Origin: an uncultured Clostridia bacterium
GTDB taxonomy: Bacteria; Bacillota; Clostridia; UMGS1883
Reading direction: 5' to 3'
Length of the DNA stretch: 64,000 nt
NCBI GenBank assembly: GCA_947626145.1
Contig: CANQRB010000003.1
Coordinates: 1-64,000, forward strand
Shown: positions 7,562 to 16,032 of the stretch, piece after piece
Layout: each line of letters starts with the position of its first letter
Position numbering within the stretch: position 1 is the first letter of the stretch
The notes under the pieces: model-generated
Seen by the model: the letters and a program-made list of their open reading frames with translations, nothing else
Database searches by the model: none
Told to the model about the DNA's origin: nothing
Translations under genes and position numbers: made by a program

Positions 7562-10168
7562 TTATTCTCCGTAATAGGCCTTGAGATACATTTCCTTTAT
7601 CTCGCTCATCAGCGGATAACGGGGATTGGCGCCGGTGCACTGGTCGTCAAAGGCCTGTTCCGTCATTTCGTCCAGCCTGTCGAGGAAGTATTTCTCGTCC
7701 ACGCCGTAGTCCCTTATGGTGTCCTTGATGCCGATGGCTTTTTTCAGTTCGTCCAGCTTTGCGATAAGACCTTCCAGCTTCTCGTTGTCGTCTTTGCCGG
7801 ATATGCCGAGGAAGTCCGCTATCTCGCCGTAGCGGCGGAGGGTATGGGGATGGGCGTACTGTGGGAAGGTGCCCATTTTGGCCGGAATTTCGGCCGCATT
7901 GTAGCGGAGCACATGATCGATCATCAGAGCGTTGGCCACGCCGTGGGCGATGTGGTGATAAGCGCCCAGCTTGTGGGCCATAGAGTGGCACACGCCGAGG
8001 AAGGCGTTGGCAAAGGCCATGCCCGCCATTGTGGAGGCGTTGGCCATTTTCTCCCGCGCCTCGGGGTCGTTGGGGCCGTTGTCATAGCATCGGGGCAGGT
8101 AGTCAAATATGAGCCTGATGGCCTTAAGCGCCAGACCGTCGGTGAAGTCCGTGGCCATCATGGAGGCGTAGGCTTCGAGGGCGTGAGTCATGGCGTCGAT
8201 GCCCGAGGCGGCGGTGAGGCCCTTTGGCATATCCATCATCAGATCAATGTCAATAATTGCCATGTCGGGCATGAGCTCGTAGTCCGCCAGCGGGTACTTG
8301 ATGCCCGTGGTTTCGTCGGTGATAACGGCGAAGGGCGTCACCTCGCTGCCGGTGCCGGCGGAGGTGGGAATGGCGATGAAATATGCCTTTTCTCCCATTT
8401 TGGGGAAGGTGTATATCCTCTTCCGAATGTCCTGGAACCTCATGGCCATATCCATGAAGTCGGCCTCGGGGTGCTCGTACAACACCCACATTATTTTCGC
8501 GGCGTCCATGGCGCTGCCGCCGCCCACGGCGATTATCACGTCGGGCCGGAAGGCGGTCATGGCCTCGGCGCCCTTCCTTGCGCTGGCGAGAGAGGGGTCG
8601 GACTCCACATCGAAGAAAGCGGTGTGGACTATACCCATTTCGTCCAGCTTTTCGGTGACGGTGCGGATGTAACCGTTCTCGTACAGGAATTTATCCGTCA
8701 CGATGAAAGCCCGCTCCTTACCCATTACGCTCTTCAATTCATCTAAGGCCACGGGGATTGAGCCTTTCTTCATATACACCTTTTCAGGCGCCCGAAACCA
8801 CAGCATATTCTCTCTCCTTTCGGCCACGGTCTTGATGTTGAGCAGGTGCCTGACGCCCACATTTTCGGAGACGGAGTTCCCGCCCCAGCTTCCGCAGCCG
8901 AGGGTCAGCGAGGGCGCAAGCTTGAAGTTGTACAAATCGCCGATGCCGCCGTGGGAGGAGGGGGTGTTCACGAGAATACGGCAGGTTTTCATTCTGGCCT
9001 GATGGGCGGCCATTTTATCCTGAGCGGTCAGGACGCTGCAGTAGAGGGACGAGGTGTGGCCGTAGCCGCCGTCGGCCACCAGCCGCTCGGCCTTGGCCAG
9101 GGCGTCCTCGAAGTCCGCCGCCCGGTACATGGCCAGTACGGGCGAAAGCTTTTCGTGGGAGAATTCCTCGCTGAGGTCAACGCTCTCCACCTCGCCGATG
9201 AGGAGCTTTGTTCCCGCCGGAACCTCTATTCCCGACAGCTCCGCTATTCTTACCGCGGACTGGCCCACGATTTTGGCGTTCAGCGCGCCATTAATAATGA
9301 TGGTTTTTCTCACCTTATCCAGCTCGTCGGGGCTGAGGAAGTGGGCTCCGCGCCGGGCAAACTCGTCCTTTACGGCTCCATATACGCCGTCCAGCACGAT
9401 AACGCTCTGCTCCGAGGCGCAGATCATGCCGTTGTCGAAGGTTTTGGAGTGGATAACGGAATTGACCGCCAGCACCACGTCGGCGCTGTCGTCGATAATG
9501 GCGGGAGTGTTGCCCGCGCCCACGCCCAAGGCGGGCTTGCCGCTGGAATAGGCGGCCTTGACCATGCCGGGGCCGCCGGTGGCCAGAATTATATCCGCCT
9601 CCTTCATGACCATGTTGGTCATTTCAAGGGAGGGAACGTCGATCCAGCCGATTATGTCCTCGGGCGCTCCGGCCTTCACCGCCGCCTCGAGAACGGTCTT
9701 TGCGGCGGCGATGGTGCTCAGCTTTGCCCTGGGATGTGGGCTGATAATTATTCCGTTGCGGGTCTTGAGTGCCAGCAGGGTCTTGAAAATGGCGGTGGAG
9801 GTGGGGTTGGTGGTGGGGATCACCGCCGCGATAACGCCGACAGGCTCGGCGATCTTCTTTATGCCGTAGACCCTGTCCTCCTCTATCACTCCGCAGGTGG
9901 GAGTATTTTTGTAAGCGTTGTAAATATATTCGGAGGCGTAGTGGTTTTTAATCACCTTGTCCTCCACTATGCCCATGCCCGTCTCCTCAACGGCCATTTT
10001 TGCCAGAGGTATGCGGGCTCCGTTGGCGGCCAGCGCCGCCGCCCGGAATATTTCGTCCACCTGCTTTTGAGTGTAGGCGGCGAATTTCCGCTGTGCGGCC
10101 CGAACCTTTGCCAGAGCAGCCTCCAGCTTTTCGGGACTGTCAACGATTTCGTAGGTTTTGCTGTCCAT
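7562..10168 (-). CDS. adhE: bifunctional acetaldehyde-CoA/alcohol dehydrogenase AdhE
   Basis: An 868-residue two-domain enzyme that reduces acetyl-CoA to acetaldehyde and then ethanol with NADH, regenerating NAD+ in fermentation; it usually forms cytosolic filaments (spirosomes). The N-terminal aldehyde dehydrogenase half carries the catalytic Cys in NGMICASEQ. The C-terminal iron-dependent alcohol dehydrogenase half has GGGSAMDAAK (nucleotide binding), TSAGTGSEVTPFAV and the metal-binding His region MAHKLGAYHHIAHG. Length and domain order are normal for AdhE. I chose the ATG at 10168 because it follows a GGAGAG site; the frame stays open 66 codons upstream, but that part crosses the promoter and looks non-coding. 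It heads a minus-strand run with the kinase and hydrogenase. Confidence 0.96.
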   Translation of the reverse strand: MDSKTYEIVDSPEKLEAALAKVRAAQRKFAAYTQKQVDEIFRAAALAANGARIPLAKMAVEETGMGIVEDKVIKNHYASEYIYNAYKNTPTCGVIEEDRVYGIKKIAEPVGVIAAVIPTTNPTSTAIFKTLLALKTRNGIIISPHPRAKLSTIAAAKTVLEAAVKAGAPEDIIGWIDVPSLEMTNMVMKEADIILATGGPGMVKAAYSSGKPALGVGAGNTPAIIDDSADVVLAVNSVIHSKTFDNGMICASEQSVIVLDGVYGAVKDEFARRGAHFLSPDELDKVRKTIIINGALNAKIVGQSAVRIAELSGIEVPAGTKLLIGEVESVDLSEEFSHEKLSPVLAMYRAADFEDALAKAERLVADGGYGHTSSLYCSVLTAQDKMAAHQARMKTCRILVNTPSSHGGIGDLYNFKLAPSLTLGCGSWGGNSVSENVGVRHLLNIKTVAERRENMLWFRAPEKVYMKKGSIPVALDELKSVMGKERAFIVTDKFLYENGYIRTVTEKLDEMGIVHTAFFDVESDPSLASARKGAEAMTAFRPDVIIAVGGGSAMDAAKIMWVLYEHPEADFMDMAMRFQDIRKRIYTFPKMGEKAYFIAIPTSAGTGSEVTPFAVITDETTGIKYPLADYELMPDMAIIDIDLMMDMPKGLTAASGIDAMTHALEAYASMMATDFTDGLALKAIRLIFDYLPRCYDNGPNDPEAREKMANASTMAGMAFANAFLGVCHSMAHKLGAYHHIAHGVANALMIDHVLRYNAAEIPAKMGTFPQYAHPHTLRRYGEIADFLGISGKDDNEKLEGLIAKLDELKKAIGIKDTIRDYGVDEKYFLDRLDEMTEQAFDDQCTGANPRYPLMSEIKEMYLKAYYGE

Positions 10169-10191
10169 TCGATTCTCTCCGTTTCTTATTT

Positions 10192-10208
10192 GGCAAACAC
10201 TGTTTACC
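10192..10208. promoter_or_regulatory. inverted repeat in the adhE leader, possible operator
   Basis: GGCAAACA-C-TGTTTACC, two 8-bp arms that match at 7 of 8 positions, lies between the adhE promoter and its ribosome-binding site. It could bind a dimeric repressor or fold in RNA. It does not match the Rex consensus well. Regulator unknown. Confidence 0.35.
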
Positions 10209-10247
10209 TTGGCTGAACGGGCCGCCGGAGCGGCTCCCTCTCTATTT

Positions 10248-10276
10248 ATTTTAAGATATTTTTTCCAAAAAGTCAA
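10248..10276 (-). promoter_or_regulatory. sigma-A-type promoter for adhE operon
   Basis: TTGACT, 17-bp spacer, TAAAAT on the minus strand, about 80 bp before the adhE start codon. Confidence 0.75.
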
Positions 10277-10402
10277 CGTTCTAAATGTAAAATATAGAAA
10301 TAAACCTATGGAAAACTTTGTATATTTGATGCTTTCGGACAATGAGGAGGGAGAAACGAACCGCATCCGGTTTTATTTTACGTTTTTGCCCCTGACACAA
10401 AC

Positions 10403-10442
10403 AATACCGCGCAAGGCTCATCAGAGTTCTTTGCGCGGTATT
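10403..10442 (-). terminator. hairpin after the zinc-ribbon genes
   Basis: A perfect 12-bp stem AATACCGCGCAA/TTGCGCGGTATT with a 16-nt loop starts 5 bp after the stop of the 202-aa gene. There is no good T-tract, so termination is probable but not certain. Confidence 0.55.
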
Positions 10443-10446
10443 GCAT

Positions 10447-11055
10447 TTACCACCTAATGACAAGGTTACTGTCCCAGATCTTCCACTTGCCGTGTTCCTT
10501 GACAAGGACAATATCCTCCTCGTACTCCCGATCCTTGTCCTGACCCTTGGCGTTGATGACAAGCTCGGCCTCGGCCACCTTTGAGATGCCGCTCATGTCA
10601 TAGCCCATGGCCTCGTAGCCGTCAACAAAGTCGTCCCGCTCACGCTTCTCCATGGTTTCAAAGTCGTCAATCTCACAGCGGAGCCGGACATTCCGGCCGA
10701 CTCTGTTTTCGTAGGTGTCCATGGTCTCCTCAAAAGTGAGGAAGTAATATTTGGAGATAGTGTCGGCGTCAAGGCCGCTTCCATCCACAAGCGTCGGAGA
10801 CAAAAGCTTGAGCATGGCGTAGCCGTCTTCCTTTTCAACGGCCCTGACATAGCCGCGGACGACGCCCCGATAGCCCGTACCGGCGCACAGGAAGCCCACC
10901 AGCAGGACGCATATCACGGCCAGAGCCAGCACGCCCGCCCAAACCGGACGGCGGCTCTTCTTTTTGCCGGCGTAATGGGGGTTTATGGTTCCGCAGTTCG
11001 GGCAGACGGCGTCCATCTCCTCCATGGGAGTGCCGCAGTTGGCGCAGTATTTCAT
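10447..11055 (-). CDS. zinc-ribbon, single-pass membrane protein of unknown function
   Basis: A 202-residue protein. The N-terminal zinc ribbon has CxxC pairs at Cys4/Cys7 and Cys18/Cys21. A basic stretch (KKKSRR, about 32-37) is followed by one hydrophobic helix (about 38-60). The remaining 140 residues would lie outside the cell (N-in by the positive-inside rule). This part is acidic and ends in a KWKIWDSN-like strand, reminiscent of DUF4878/NTF2-like lipoprotein domains, though I cannot assign it. Its start overlaps the preceding zinc-ribbon gene by 4 bp (ATGA), so the two are translationally coupled and probably work together. Function not recognised. Confidence 0.8.
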   Translation of the reverse strand: MKYCANCGTPMEEMDAVCPNCGTINPHYAGKKKSRRPVWAGVLALAVICVLLVGFLCAGTGYRGVVRGYVRAVEKEDGYAMLKLLSPTLVDGSGLDADTISKYYFLTFEETMDTYENRVGRNVRLRCEIDDFETMEKRERDDFVDGYEAMGYDMSGISKVAEAELVINAKGQDKDREYEEDIVLVKEHGKWKIWDSNLVIRW

Positions 11056-11633
11056 CCCTGTTCCCCCTCCTTATCAGCCGTGTCGGTGACGCTCTCGCCC
11101 TCCGGAGCGGATTCATCCGGAGCGGGTTCCGGCCGGTCTGGCTCCGGGTCGGCAACCGTCCAATTCATGTCGTCGGGAGCGGCGGCCGGGGCGGCGATGG
11201 GCTTGCCGCAGAACTGGCAGAAGCTGCTGTCGGCCCGCACAGGCTGGCCGCAGCCCGGACAGGGTATCAGTCCGGCATTGGTCTTCTGGCGGGCGCCGCA
11301 GTTTTCACAGTAGGCGGCCGAGGCGGGAATCTCGGAGCCGCAGCTTACGCAGAGCGTGGTGCCGCGTATGGCCATTATGCGGGCGCGCAGCTCAGTTATC
11401 TTTTCCTCATCGCGGGATATGGACGCTATATCCTCGGCAAATCCGGCCTCGAAATCCTCCCGGTGAAGCTCGGCGTAAAGCTTGCCTATCCGCAGGCAGG
11501 CGGCGTCGATGGAATTTTCTCTTTCGGAGATCAGTGAGTTAATCTTTGAAATTTCGGTCATGTCCCTGGTTTTCTGTATGGCGTTTTGTCCGGACGCGGT
11601 CACACGCCGGCGCAGGTCGTCAAAAAAGGCCAT
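11052..11633 (-). CDS. coiled-coil double zinc-ribbon protein
   Basis: A 193-residue soluble protein. Residues 1-90 are predicted helical and probably coiled coil (charged ISERENSIDAA and RDEEKITELRARI segments). Two tandem zinc ribbons follow: Cys95/98/109/112 and Cys125/128/139/142. The tail (about 146-193) is Pro/Glu/Asp-rich and likely disordered. This arrangement (helical N-terminus plus C-terminal zinc ribbons) occurs in many Firmicutes proteins of unknown role. It starts 24 bp after a consensus promoter with an AGGGAGG ribosome-binding site and overlaps the downstream membrane zinc-ribbon gene by 4 bp. Function not recognised. Confidence 0.8.
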   Translation of the reverse strand: MAFFDDLRRRVTASGQNAIQKTRDMTEISKINSLISERENSIDAACLRIGKLYAELHREDFEAGFAEDIASISRDEEKITELRARIMAIRGTTLCVSCGSEIPASAAYCENCGARQKTNAGLIPCPGCGQPVRADSSFCQFCGKPIAAPAAAPDDMNWTVADPEPDRPEPAPDESAPEGESVTDTADKEGEQG

Positions 11634-11656
11634 TTTAATTCCTCCCTTTGAGGTTA

Positions 11657-11685
11657 ATTATACATTTTTCGGCGAAATTTGTCAA
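11657..11685 (-). promoter_or_regulatory. sigma-A promoter for the zinc-ribbon pair
   Basis: Perfect TTGACA-17-TATAAT on the minus strand, right behind the stop of the MBOAT gene. It shows that the zinc-ribbon pair is separately transcribed. Confidence 0.9.
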
Positions 11686-11696
11686 TATAATTTGGC

Positions 11697-13085
11697 TTAA
11701 AATCTGAAATAAATGAAGGGGTTGAAGGACGAGCTGACAATGAAGGCCACGCTCAGGAGCAGGAGCAGAAGGCAGCCCAAATTCAGCGCCGCCTCGGGCG
11801 GCCTTAAACGTTCCTTCAGCTTCCGCGCCACGGGAAAGGCGAACAGCAGCGCGGGCGCCAGCCAGAGCAGAGAATTGACAATTGAGGTGTCGGCCATTAT
11901 GGCTCCGGCAAGGTCGGTGGGGTGATAGGTGAACATCATTCCCAGCGCACGCAGGAGCCGCGCCGGGTCGGTGAGGTTAAAAATAACCCAGCTGAGGTTT
12001 ACCGCAAAGAAGGTGTAAATCCAGCCCACGGCCTTCGGCAGTCGGCGGAGAAGGCCGCCGTACACCAGCTTTTCGGCCAGAAGCAGCGCCGCAAAGTACA
12101 GACCCCAGATGATAAAGTTCCAGTCCGCGCCGTGCCACAGTCCCGTCAGGCCCCAGACAACGAGTATGTTGCGCACCCATTTGAGCCGTGTGGTACGGCT
12201 GCCGCCCAGGGGTATGTATATGTAATCCCTGAACCAGCGGGACAGAGAAATGTGCCAGCGGCGCCAGAACTCGGTGACGGACGTCGAAACGTAGGGATAG
12301 TCGAAGTTCTCCGGAAAGTGGAAGCCGAATATCCGACCGAGCCCTATGGCCATGTCGCTGTAGCCGGAAAAGTCGTAGTATATCTGCATGGTGTAGGCCA
12401 GCGACGCCAGCCAGTACATGAGAGTACCGTACTCGCCGCCGTTGGAGCTATAAATTATTTCCGCCGCCAGGGCCACTCTGTTGGCGATAAGAACCTTTTT
12501 CGCCAGTCCCACGATGAAGCGCCGGCAGCCCGCCGCCGCATCGCTCAGGCTCTCGCTCCGGACGGTGAGCTCCGTTTCCACCGTCTTATAGCGGACTATG
12601 GGGCCGGCTATGAGCTGGGGGAAAAGGCTCACGTACAGCAGGAGCATAAAGGGATTTTTTTGAAGGGAAATTTCTCCCCGGTAAAGGTCGATAACATATG
12701 ACAGTATCTGGAAGGTGTAGAAGCTGATGCCGATGGGCAGGGCTATCTCCTTCAGGCCGAAATCAAGGCCGGTGAGAGCCTCGGCCGTTCCGGTCAGGAA
12801 ATTAAGATATTTGAACACCACCAGATTTGCAGTCAGCAGCCCCACCGTGGCGATGAACACGGGCTTTTTCAGCCGCGGGAAACGCTCCATGCACAGACCG
12901 CCCAGCCACGCGGCAAAGGCGGCGGCCACGATAAGAACGATGTTCCGCGGCTCTCCCCAGGCGTAAAACAGCATGGAAAAGACCAGAAGCACGGCGTTTC
13001 GCCAATTTCTGTTTTTGCACAGGAAATAGGCCCCCGTGCAAAGAGGCATGAAAAACACCAAAAACGTCATGCTGCTGAAAAGCAT
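11697..13085 (-). CDS. MBOAT-family O-acyltransferase (AlgI/DltB-like)
   Basis: A 462-residue polytopic membrane protein of the membrane-bound O-acyltransferase family, which moves acyl groups across the membrane onto exported glycans. The family hallmarks are present: GISFYTFQILSYVIDLYRG (120-138), the EFWRRWHISLSRWFRDYIYIPLGGSR block (272-297, His278) and the catalytic His318 in TGLWHGADWNFIIWG. About ten hydrophobic helices are visible. It starts one base after the DHHW gene, the usual partner that completes transfer outside the cell, as AlgJ/AlgX/PatB do for AlgI/PatA. The acceptor is unknown: no polysaccharide synthesis genes are nearby. AlgI-type is favoured over DltB because no dlt genes are present. 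Confidence 0.93.
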   Translation of the reverse strand: MLFSSMTFLVFFMPLCTGAYFLCKNRNWRNAVLLVFSMLFYAWGEPRNIVLIVAAAFAAWLGGLCMERFPRLKKPVFIATVGLLTANLVVFKYLNFLTGTAEALTGLDFGLKEIALPIGISFYTFQILSYVIDLYRGEISLQKNPFMLLLYVSLFPQLIAGPIVRYKTVETELTVRSESLSDAAAGCRRFIVGLAKKVLIANRVALAAEIIYSSNGGEYGTLMYWLASLAYTMQIYYDFSGYSDMAIGLGRIFGFHFPENFDYPYVSTSVTEFWRRWHISLSRWFRDYIYIPLGGSRTTRLKWVRNILVVWGLTGLWHGADWNFIIWGLYFAALLLAEKLVYGGLLRRLPKAVGWIYTFFAVNLSWVIFNLTDPARLLRALGMMFTYHPTDLAGAIMADTSIVNSLLWLAPALLFAFPVARKLKERLRPPEAALNLGCLLLLLLSVAFIVSSSFNPFIYFRF

Positions 13086-13086
13086 A

Positions 13087-14253
13087 CTAATCCTCCAAAA
13101 TCAGGTCGTCAGATGTATAAAAGCCGATGCTGCCGATGAACAGCACCTTGTCGATGCCGTTGGCCTCAACATACTCGCCAAGGCTGAATTTTCTCCCCGT
13201 CTGAACCTCGTAATAGCGGAGATCGACGGAATAGGTTCGACCGAAGTTGGCCGCAAGGAGCTTGATTATGGCGTTGTCGTGGGACTCGCCCAAAACAAGG
13301 AGGTTTTCGCCGCCGCTGCCGGTGTCAAAGACCACCTCGCCAAAGTCGCCGCCGTAAAAGCTGCCGTAGCTGAGCTCCCCGTCGGCACTGCCGTTTATCC
13401 ACGCCTCCTGAGCGCCGTAGTCCCCGGCGGCGGAGCCGTTGACGGTGACCGACATGGGGGGGTACTCAAAGCGGTATGCGGTGAAATCCTCGGTGCGCAC
13501 GCCCTTGCCGCCGCTCTCGATGGCCTTTGAGCCGCTGAGGGGCCTGTCCAGCGTGACCTCGCCCACGGGCTCCAGCGGTATACCTCCGTCCAGAAGCTCC
13601 AGAACCTCTCTGTAGCCCTGATAGGAGCCTCTGTAATCCCAGTGGTGATCGGTGCGGAAGAACCGTCCGGCGTAGTCCTCAAAGCTGTCTATTCTGAAGG
13701 CGGACACATTGGCCGGAGGGAGGGCGAGCCTTTCCGCCAGATAACCGTAAAGGCCGGGCTTTTCTCCGGTCTCAAAATTGATGTCCGTGTCTTTTTCTAT
13801 GTAGTAGGCGTATACCGGCACGTCGGGATGCGACGCGGCAAAGGCGTTGATTTCCCCCGCGCCCCGGTCAAGGCCGGGCGCCATTTTTTTCAGCTCCCGG
13901 GTGTCATAAACCAGATAGCCGCCAAAGGAGCTGAGTCCCTCGCCGATGCGGATATACCGGTCCTGATTTGCCGCGTACAGGCCGGAGAGCAGGGCCTCGT
14001 TTATGCCGGAGGACACCAGATTGCAGCCGCTCCGGGCCATGCCGGAGCCTAAGGCCTGATCCGAAAGGGCCGCCTCCACTCCGTCCTGAAAGCTGCCGTC
14101 AAAAAACGAGGACAAAGTCGGGCGGGTGAGCCTGTTGGCGTAACGGTTCTCCTCGGAGCTCATCTCCTTGGGGCACAGCACCGCACGGCACAGACCCGCC
14201 GCCATAATAAGCCACACAATTCCCAGAAAAACGGCGTTGATCTTATTCTTCAC
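13087..14253 (-). CDS. DHHW-family SGNH-like acyltransferase partner
   Basis: A 388-residue protein with one N-terminal hydrophobic segment (about 5-26) that should export or anchor it. The TDHHW motif (201-205) and the LGESHDNA block (321-328) are the paired features of the DHHW/AlgX-like SGNH hydrolase fold; the DHHW residues supply Asp-His and the GESH serine is the likely nucleophile. Family members O-acetylate extracellular polysaccharide using acyl groups delivered by an MBOAT protein. The MBOAT gene starts one base after this stop, so the two form a cassette. Which glycan is modified cannot be told from the window. Confidence 0.88.
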   Translation of the reverse strand: MKNKINAVFLGIVWLIMAAGLCRAVLCPKEMSSEENRYANRLTRPTLSSFFDGSFQDGVEAALSDQALGSGMARSGCNLVSSGINEALLSGLYAANQDRYIRIGEGLSSFGGYLVYDTRELKKMAPGLDRGAGEINAFAASHPDVPVYAYYIEKDTDINFETGEKPGLYGYLAERLALPPANVSAFRIDSFEDYAGRFFRTDHHWDYRGSYQGYREVLELLDGGIPLEPVGEVTLDRPLSGSKAIESGGKGVRTEDFTAYRFEYPPMSVTVNGSAAGDYGAQEAWINGSADGELSYGSFYGGDFGEVVFDTGSGGENLLVLGESHDNAIIKLLAANFGRTYSVDLRYYEVQTGRKFSLGEYVEANGIDKVLFIGSIGFYTSDDLILED

Positions 14254-14284
14254 AGGCTCACCTCCTCCCTCAAAATATTACTTA

Positions 14285-15181
14285 TTACTTAAATTCCAGC
14301 TCGGGATTTTTCACGCTGACCCTCATGCCCTCGTCCACCGAGCTGGTAATAAAGGCGTTGGCCCCGATAGTGGCCCCCTTCTCGATAACGGTGTCGCCGC
14401 CGAGAATTGTGGTGCCGGAGTATATGGTCACATTGTCGCCGATGGTGGGATGGCGCTTGACGCCCTTGAGCTGCTGGCCCTTTCGGGTGGAAAGGGCGCC
14501 GAGGGTCACGCCCTGATATATTTTCACATTGTCGCCTATCTCGGTGGTCTCGCCGATCACTATGCCCGTGCCGTGGTCGATAAAGAAGCTGCGGCCGATC
14601 TTCGCCCCGGGATGAATGTCGATGCCGGTGACGCTGTGGGCGTGCTCGGTCAGAATTCGCGGTATCATGGGCACTCCCAGCAGCCACAGCTCATGAGCCA
14701 CACGGTACACCGTTACGGCAAAGAGCCCCGGATAGGAGAAGATTATTTCCTCATAGCTATAGGCCGCCGGATCGCCGTTGTAGGCCGCAAGGACGTCGTA
14801 ATAGAGATATTCTCTCAGCTCCGGTATTTTCTCCATGAATTTGTATACCAGCTCCTCCGCCCGCCGGTCGCCGGCGGCACGGGTGCAGTCGCCGCAGTCG
14901 CTGCCGCAGAGCTCACAGTCGCCCAAGGCACGGGCGATCTGCTTTTTCAGATTGTACTGGATAAATTCCAGCCTTTCGCCCACCAGAAAGCGCAAATACT
15001 CACTGCGCACCCTGTTCCGGTCAAAAAAGCCGGGAAAAAGGATCTTCCTCAGCTCCTCAAGAACCTCGATGAGCGTTTCCTTATTCAGCATATTGTCAGC
15101 GTCGACCCTCACCGTCAGCTCATGAGTCCTGTAGCTGTCCAGAATGACATCGACAAGCTTTTCAGTATTGTACTCTTTCAT
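14285..15181 (-). CDS. cysE: serine O-acetyltransferase (EpsC/CysE type)
   Basis: A 298-residue enzyme making O-acetyl-L-serine from serine and acetyl-CoA, the first step to cysteine. The C-terminal third is a left-handed beta helix of hexapeptide repeats with the catalytic HGTG (203-206) and the GVTLGALSTRKGQ loop before it. The N-terminal helical domain is longer than in E. coli CysE, as in the EpsC subfamily, and carries an odd C-x2-C-x3-C-x2-C cluster at Cys89-Cys99 that could bind metal. The ATG at 15181 follows GGAGG by 9 bp; an upstream ATG ten codons earlier has no such site. It is the first gene of a run with the DHHW/MBOAT pair (31-bp gap). Confidence 0.93.
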   Translation of the reverse strand: MKEYNTEKLVDVILDSYRTHELTVRVDADNMLNKETLIEVLEELRKILFPGFFDRNRVRSEYLRFLVGERLEFIQYNLKKQIARALGDCELCGSDCGDCTRAAGDRRAEELVYKFMEKIPELREYLYYDVLAAYNGDPAAYSYEEIIFSYPGLFAVTVYRVAHELWLLGVPMIPRILTEHAHSVTGIDIHPGAKIGRSFFIDHGTGIVIGETTEIGDNVKIYQGVTLGALSTRKGQQLKGVKRHPTIGDNVTIYSGTTILGGDTVIEKGATIGANAFITSSVDEGMRVSVKNPELEFK

Positions 15182-15260
15182 AAAACGAACCTCCACATAT
15201 TGGTATTTCAATACAATATATAAACCTTGCCGCGGAGAAAAAACCGTGTTGTTTTAATTT

Positions 15261-15289
15261 ATTATATAACAAAGAGGAAAAAATGTCAA
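15261..15289 (-). promoter_or_regulatory. sigma-A promoter for cysE-DHHW-MBOAT
   Basis: Perfect TTGACA-17-TATAAT on the minus strand, about 80 bp before the cysE start. No T-box or SAM riboswitch features are seen in the short leader. Confidence 0.88.
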
Positions 15290-15511
15290 GGCAATAGCGC
15301 ACAAAGATTGCCTTCCTATTGTGCGGCGACAAAAAATATATATCCGGCCGGCACGGAAAAAGTGGCAAATAATCCCACAGCAGCATCAAAAAAATTACAA
15401 CATGGAAGGTTTTTCGGCAATCATGTCATAATATTTCATTTTATATTTGTTATATTGTTGCATTTATTTTATTTCAAAAAAAGAGTAAAATATAGTCGAG
15501 GTGAAGTAATA

Positions 15512-15832
15512 ATGCAGCTTAAGGACGACGCTTTTGGCAGGGTCGTAAAAGAGGCACGCATTGCAGCCGATCTCACGAGGGAAGAATTCTCCGAGAAAAT
15601 TGGTAAGTCACCGCGTTACATAGCAGCCTTGGAGAATGAGGGACAGACACCAAGCTATGAGACGCTCTGTAAAATAATTGCCGTTCTCGGAATTGACCCA
15701 AATGTGATCTTCTACCCCGAAAAACCCGCTATGACCGATGAGGTTGACCGTGTTGTAAGGCTGGTAAAGCGGTGTGACGAGCATCAGCTCTCCGTCGTGG
15801 CCGCCACAGTCGAGGCACTTTTGAGCAAATAA
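15512..15832 (+). CDS. XRE-family helix-turn-helix regulator
   Basis: A 106-residue DNA-binding protein. Residues 6-65 form a Cro/CI-type five-helix HTH: the REARIAADLTREEFSEKI-like first helices, the recognition helix SPRYIAALENEG and the SYETLCKIIAVLGI tail. The C-terminal 35 residues are a short helical extension, perhaps for dimerisation. The start is the ATG after a GAGGTGA site; the frame is open upstream into an AT-rich region without coding character. It stands alone between the divergent cysE operon and tRNA-Asn. Its targets are unknown. Confidence 0.88.
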   Translation: MQLKDDAFGRVVKEARIAADLTREEFSEKIGKSPRYIAALENEGQTPSYETLCKIIAVLGIDPNVIFYPEKPAMTDEVDRVVRLVKRCDEHQLSVVAATVEALLSK

Positions 15833-15886
15833 GCACGGACGTACATACCTTTTCATCCTGCGGGAGCCTGTTTTATCCCTGACGTG

Positions 15887-15916
15887 ACGGCGGGATCCAA
15901 TTTTGGGTCCCGCCGT
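15887..15916 (+). terminator. hairpin after the XRE gene
   Basis: A 12-bp stem ACGGCGGGATCC/GGGTCCCGCCGT (one G-T pair, 6-nt loop) 55 bp after the stop. A clear T-tract is lacking. Confidence 0.5.
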
Positions 15917-15972
15917 TATGTTCCCTTTGCGGTATCGCCTTAAAATTTTTTTGAATTTTTTTCAAAAAGTAC

Positions 15973-16001
15973 TTGATTTTTATATTCCGTTGTGCTATAA
16001 T
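15973..16001 (+). promoter_or_regulatory. promoter of tRNA-Asn
   Basis: TTGATT-17-TATAAT, with the -10 box ending 31 bp before the mature tRNA 5' end. Confidence 0.8.
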
Positions 16002-16032
16002 AACTTTTGTCGGGCGAAAGACCGGCGGATAT

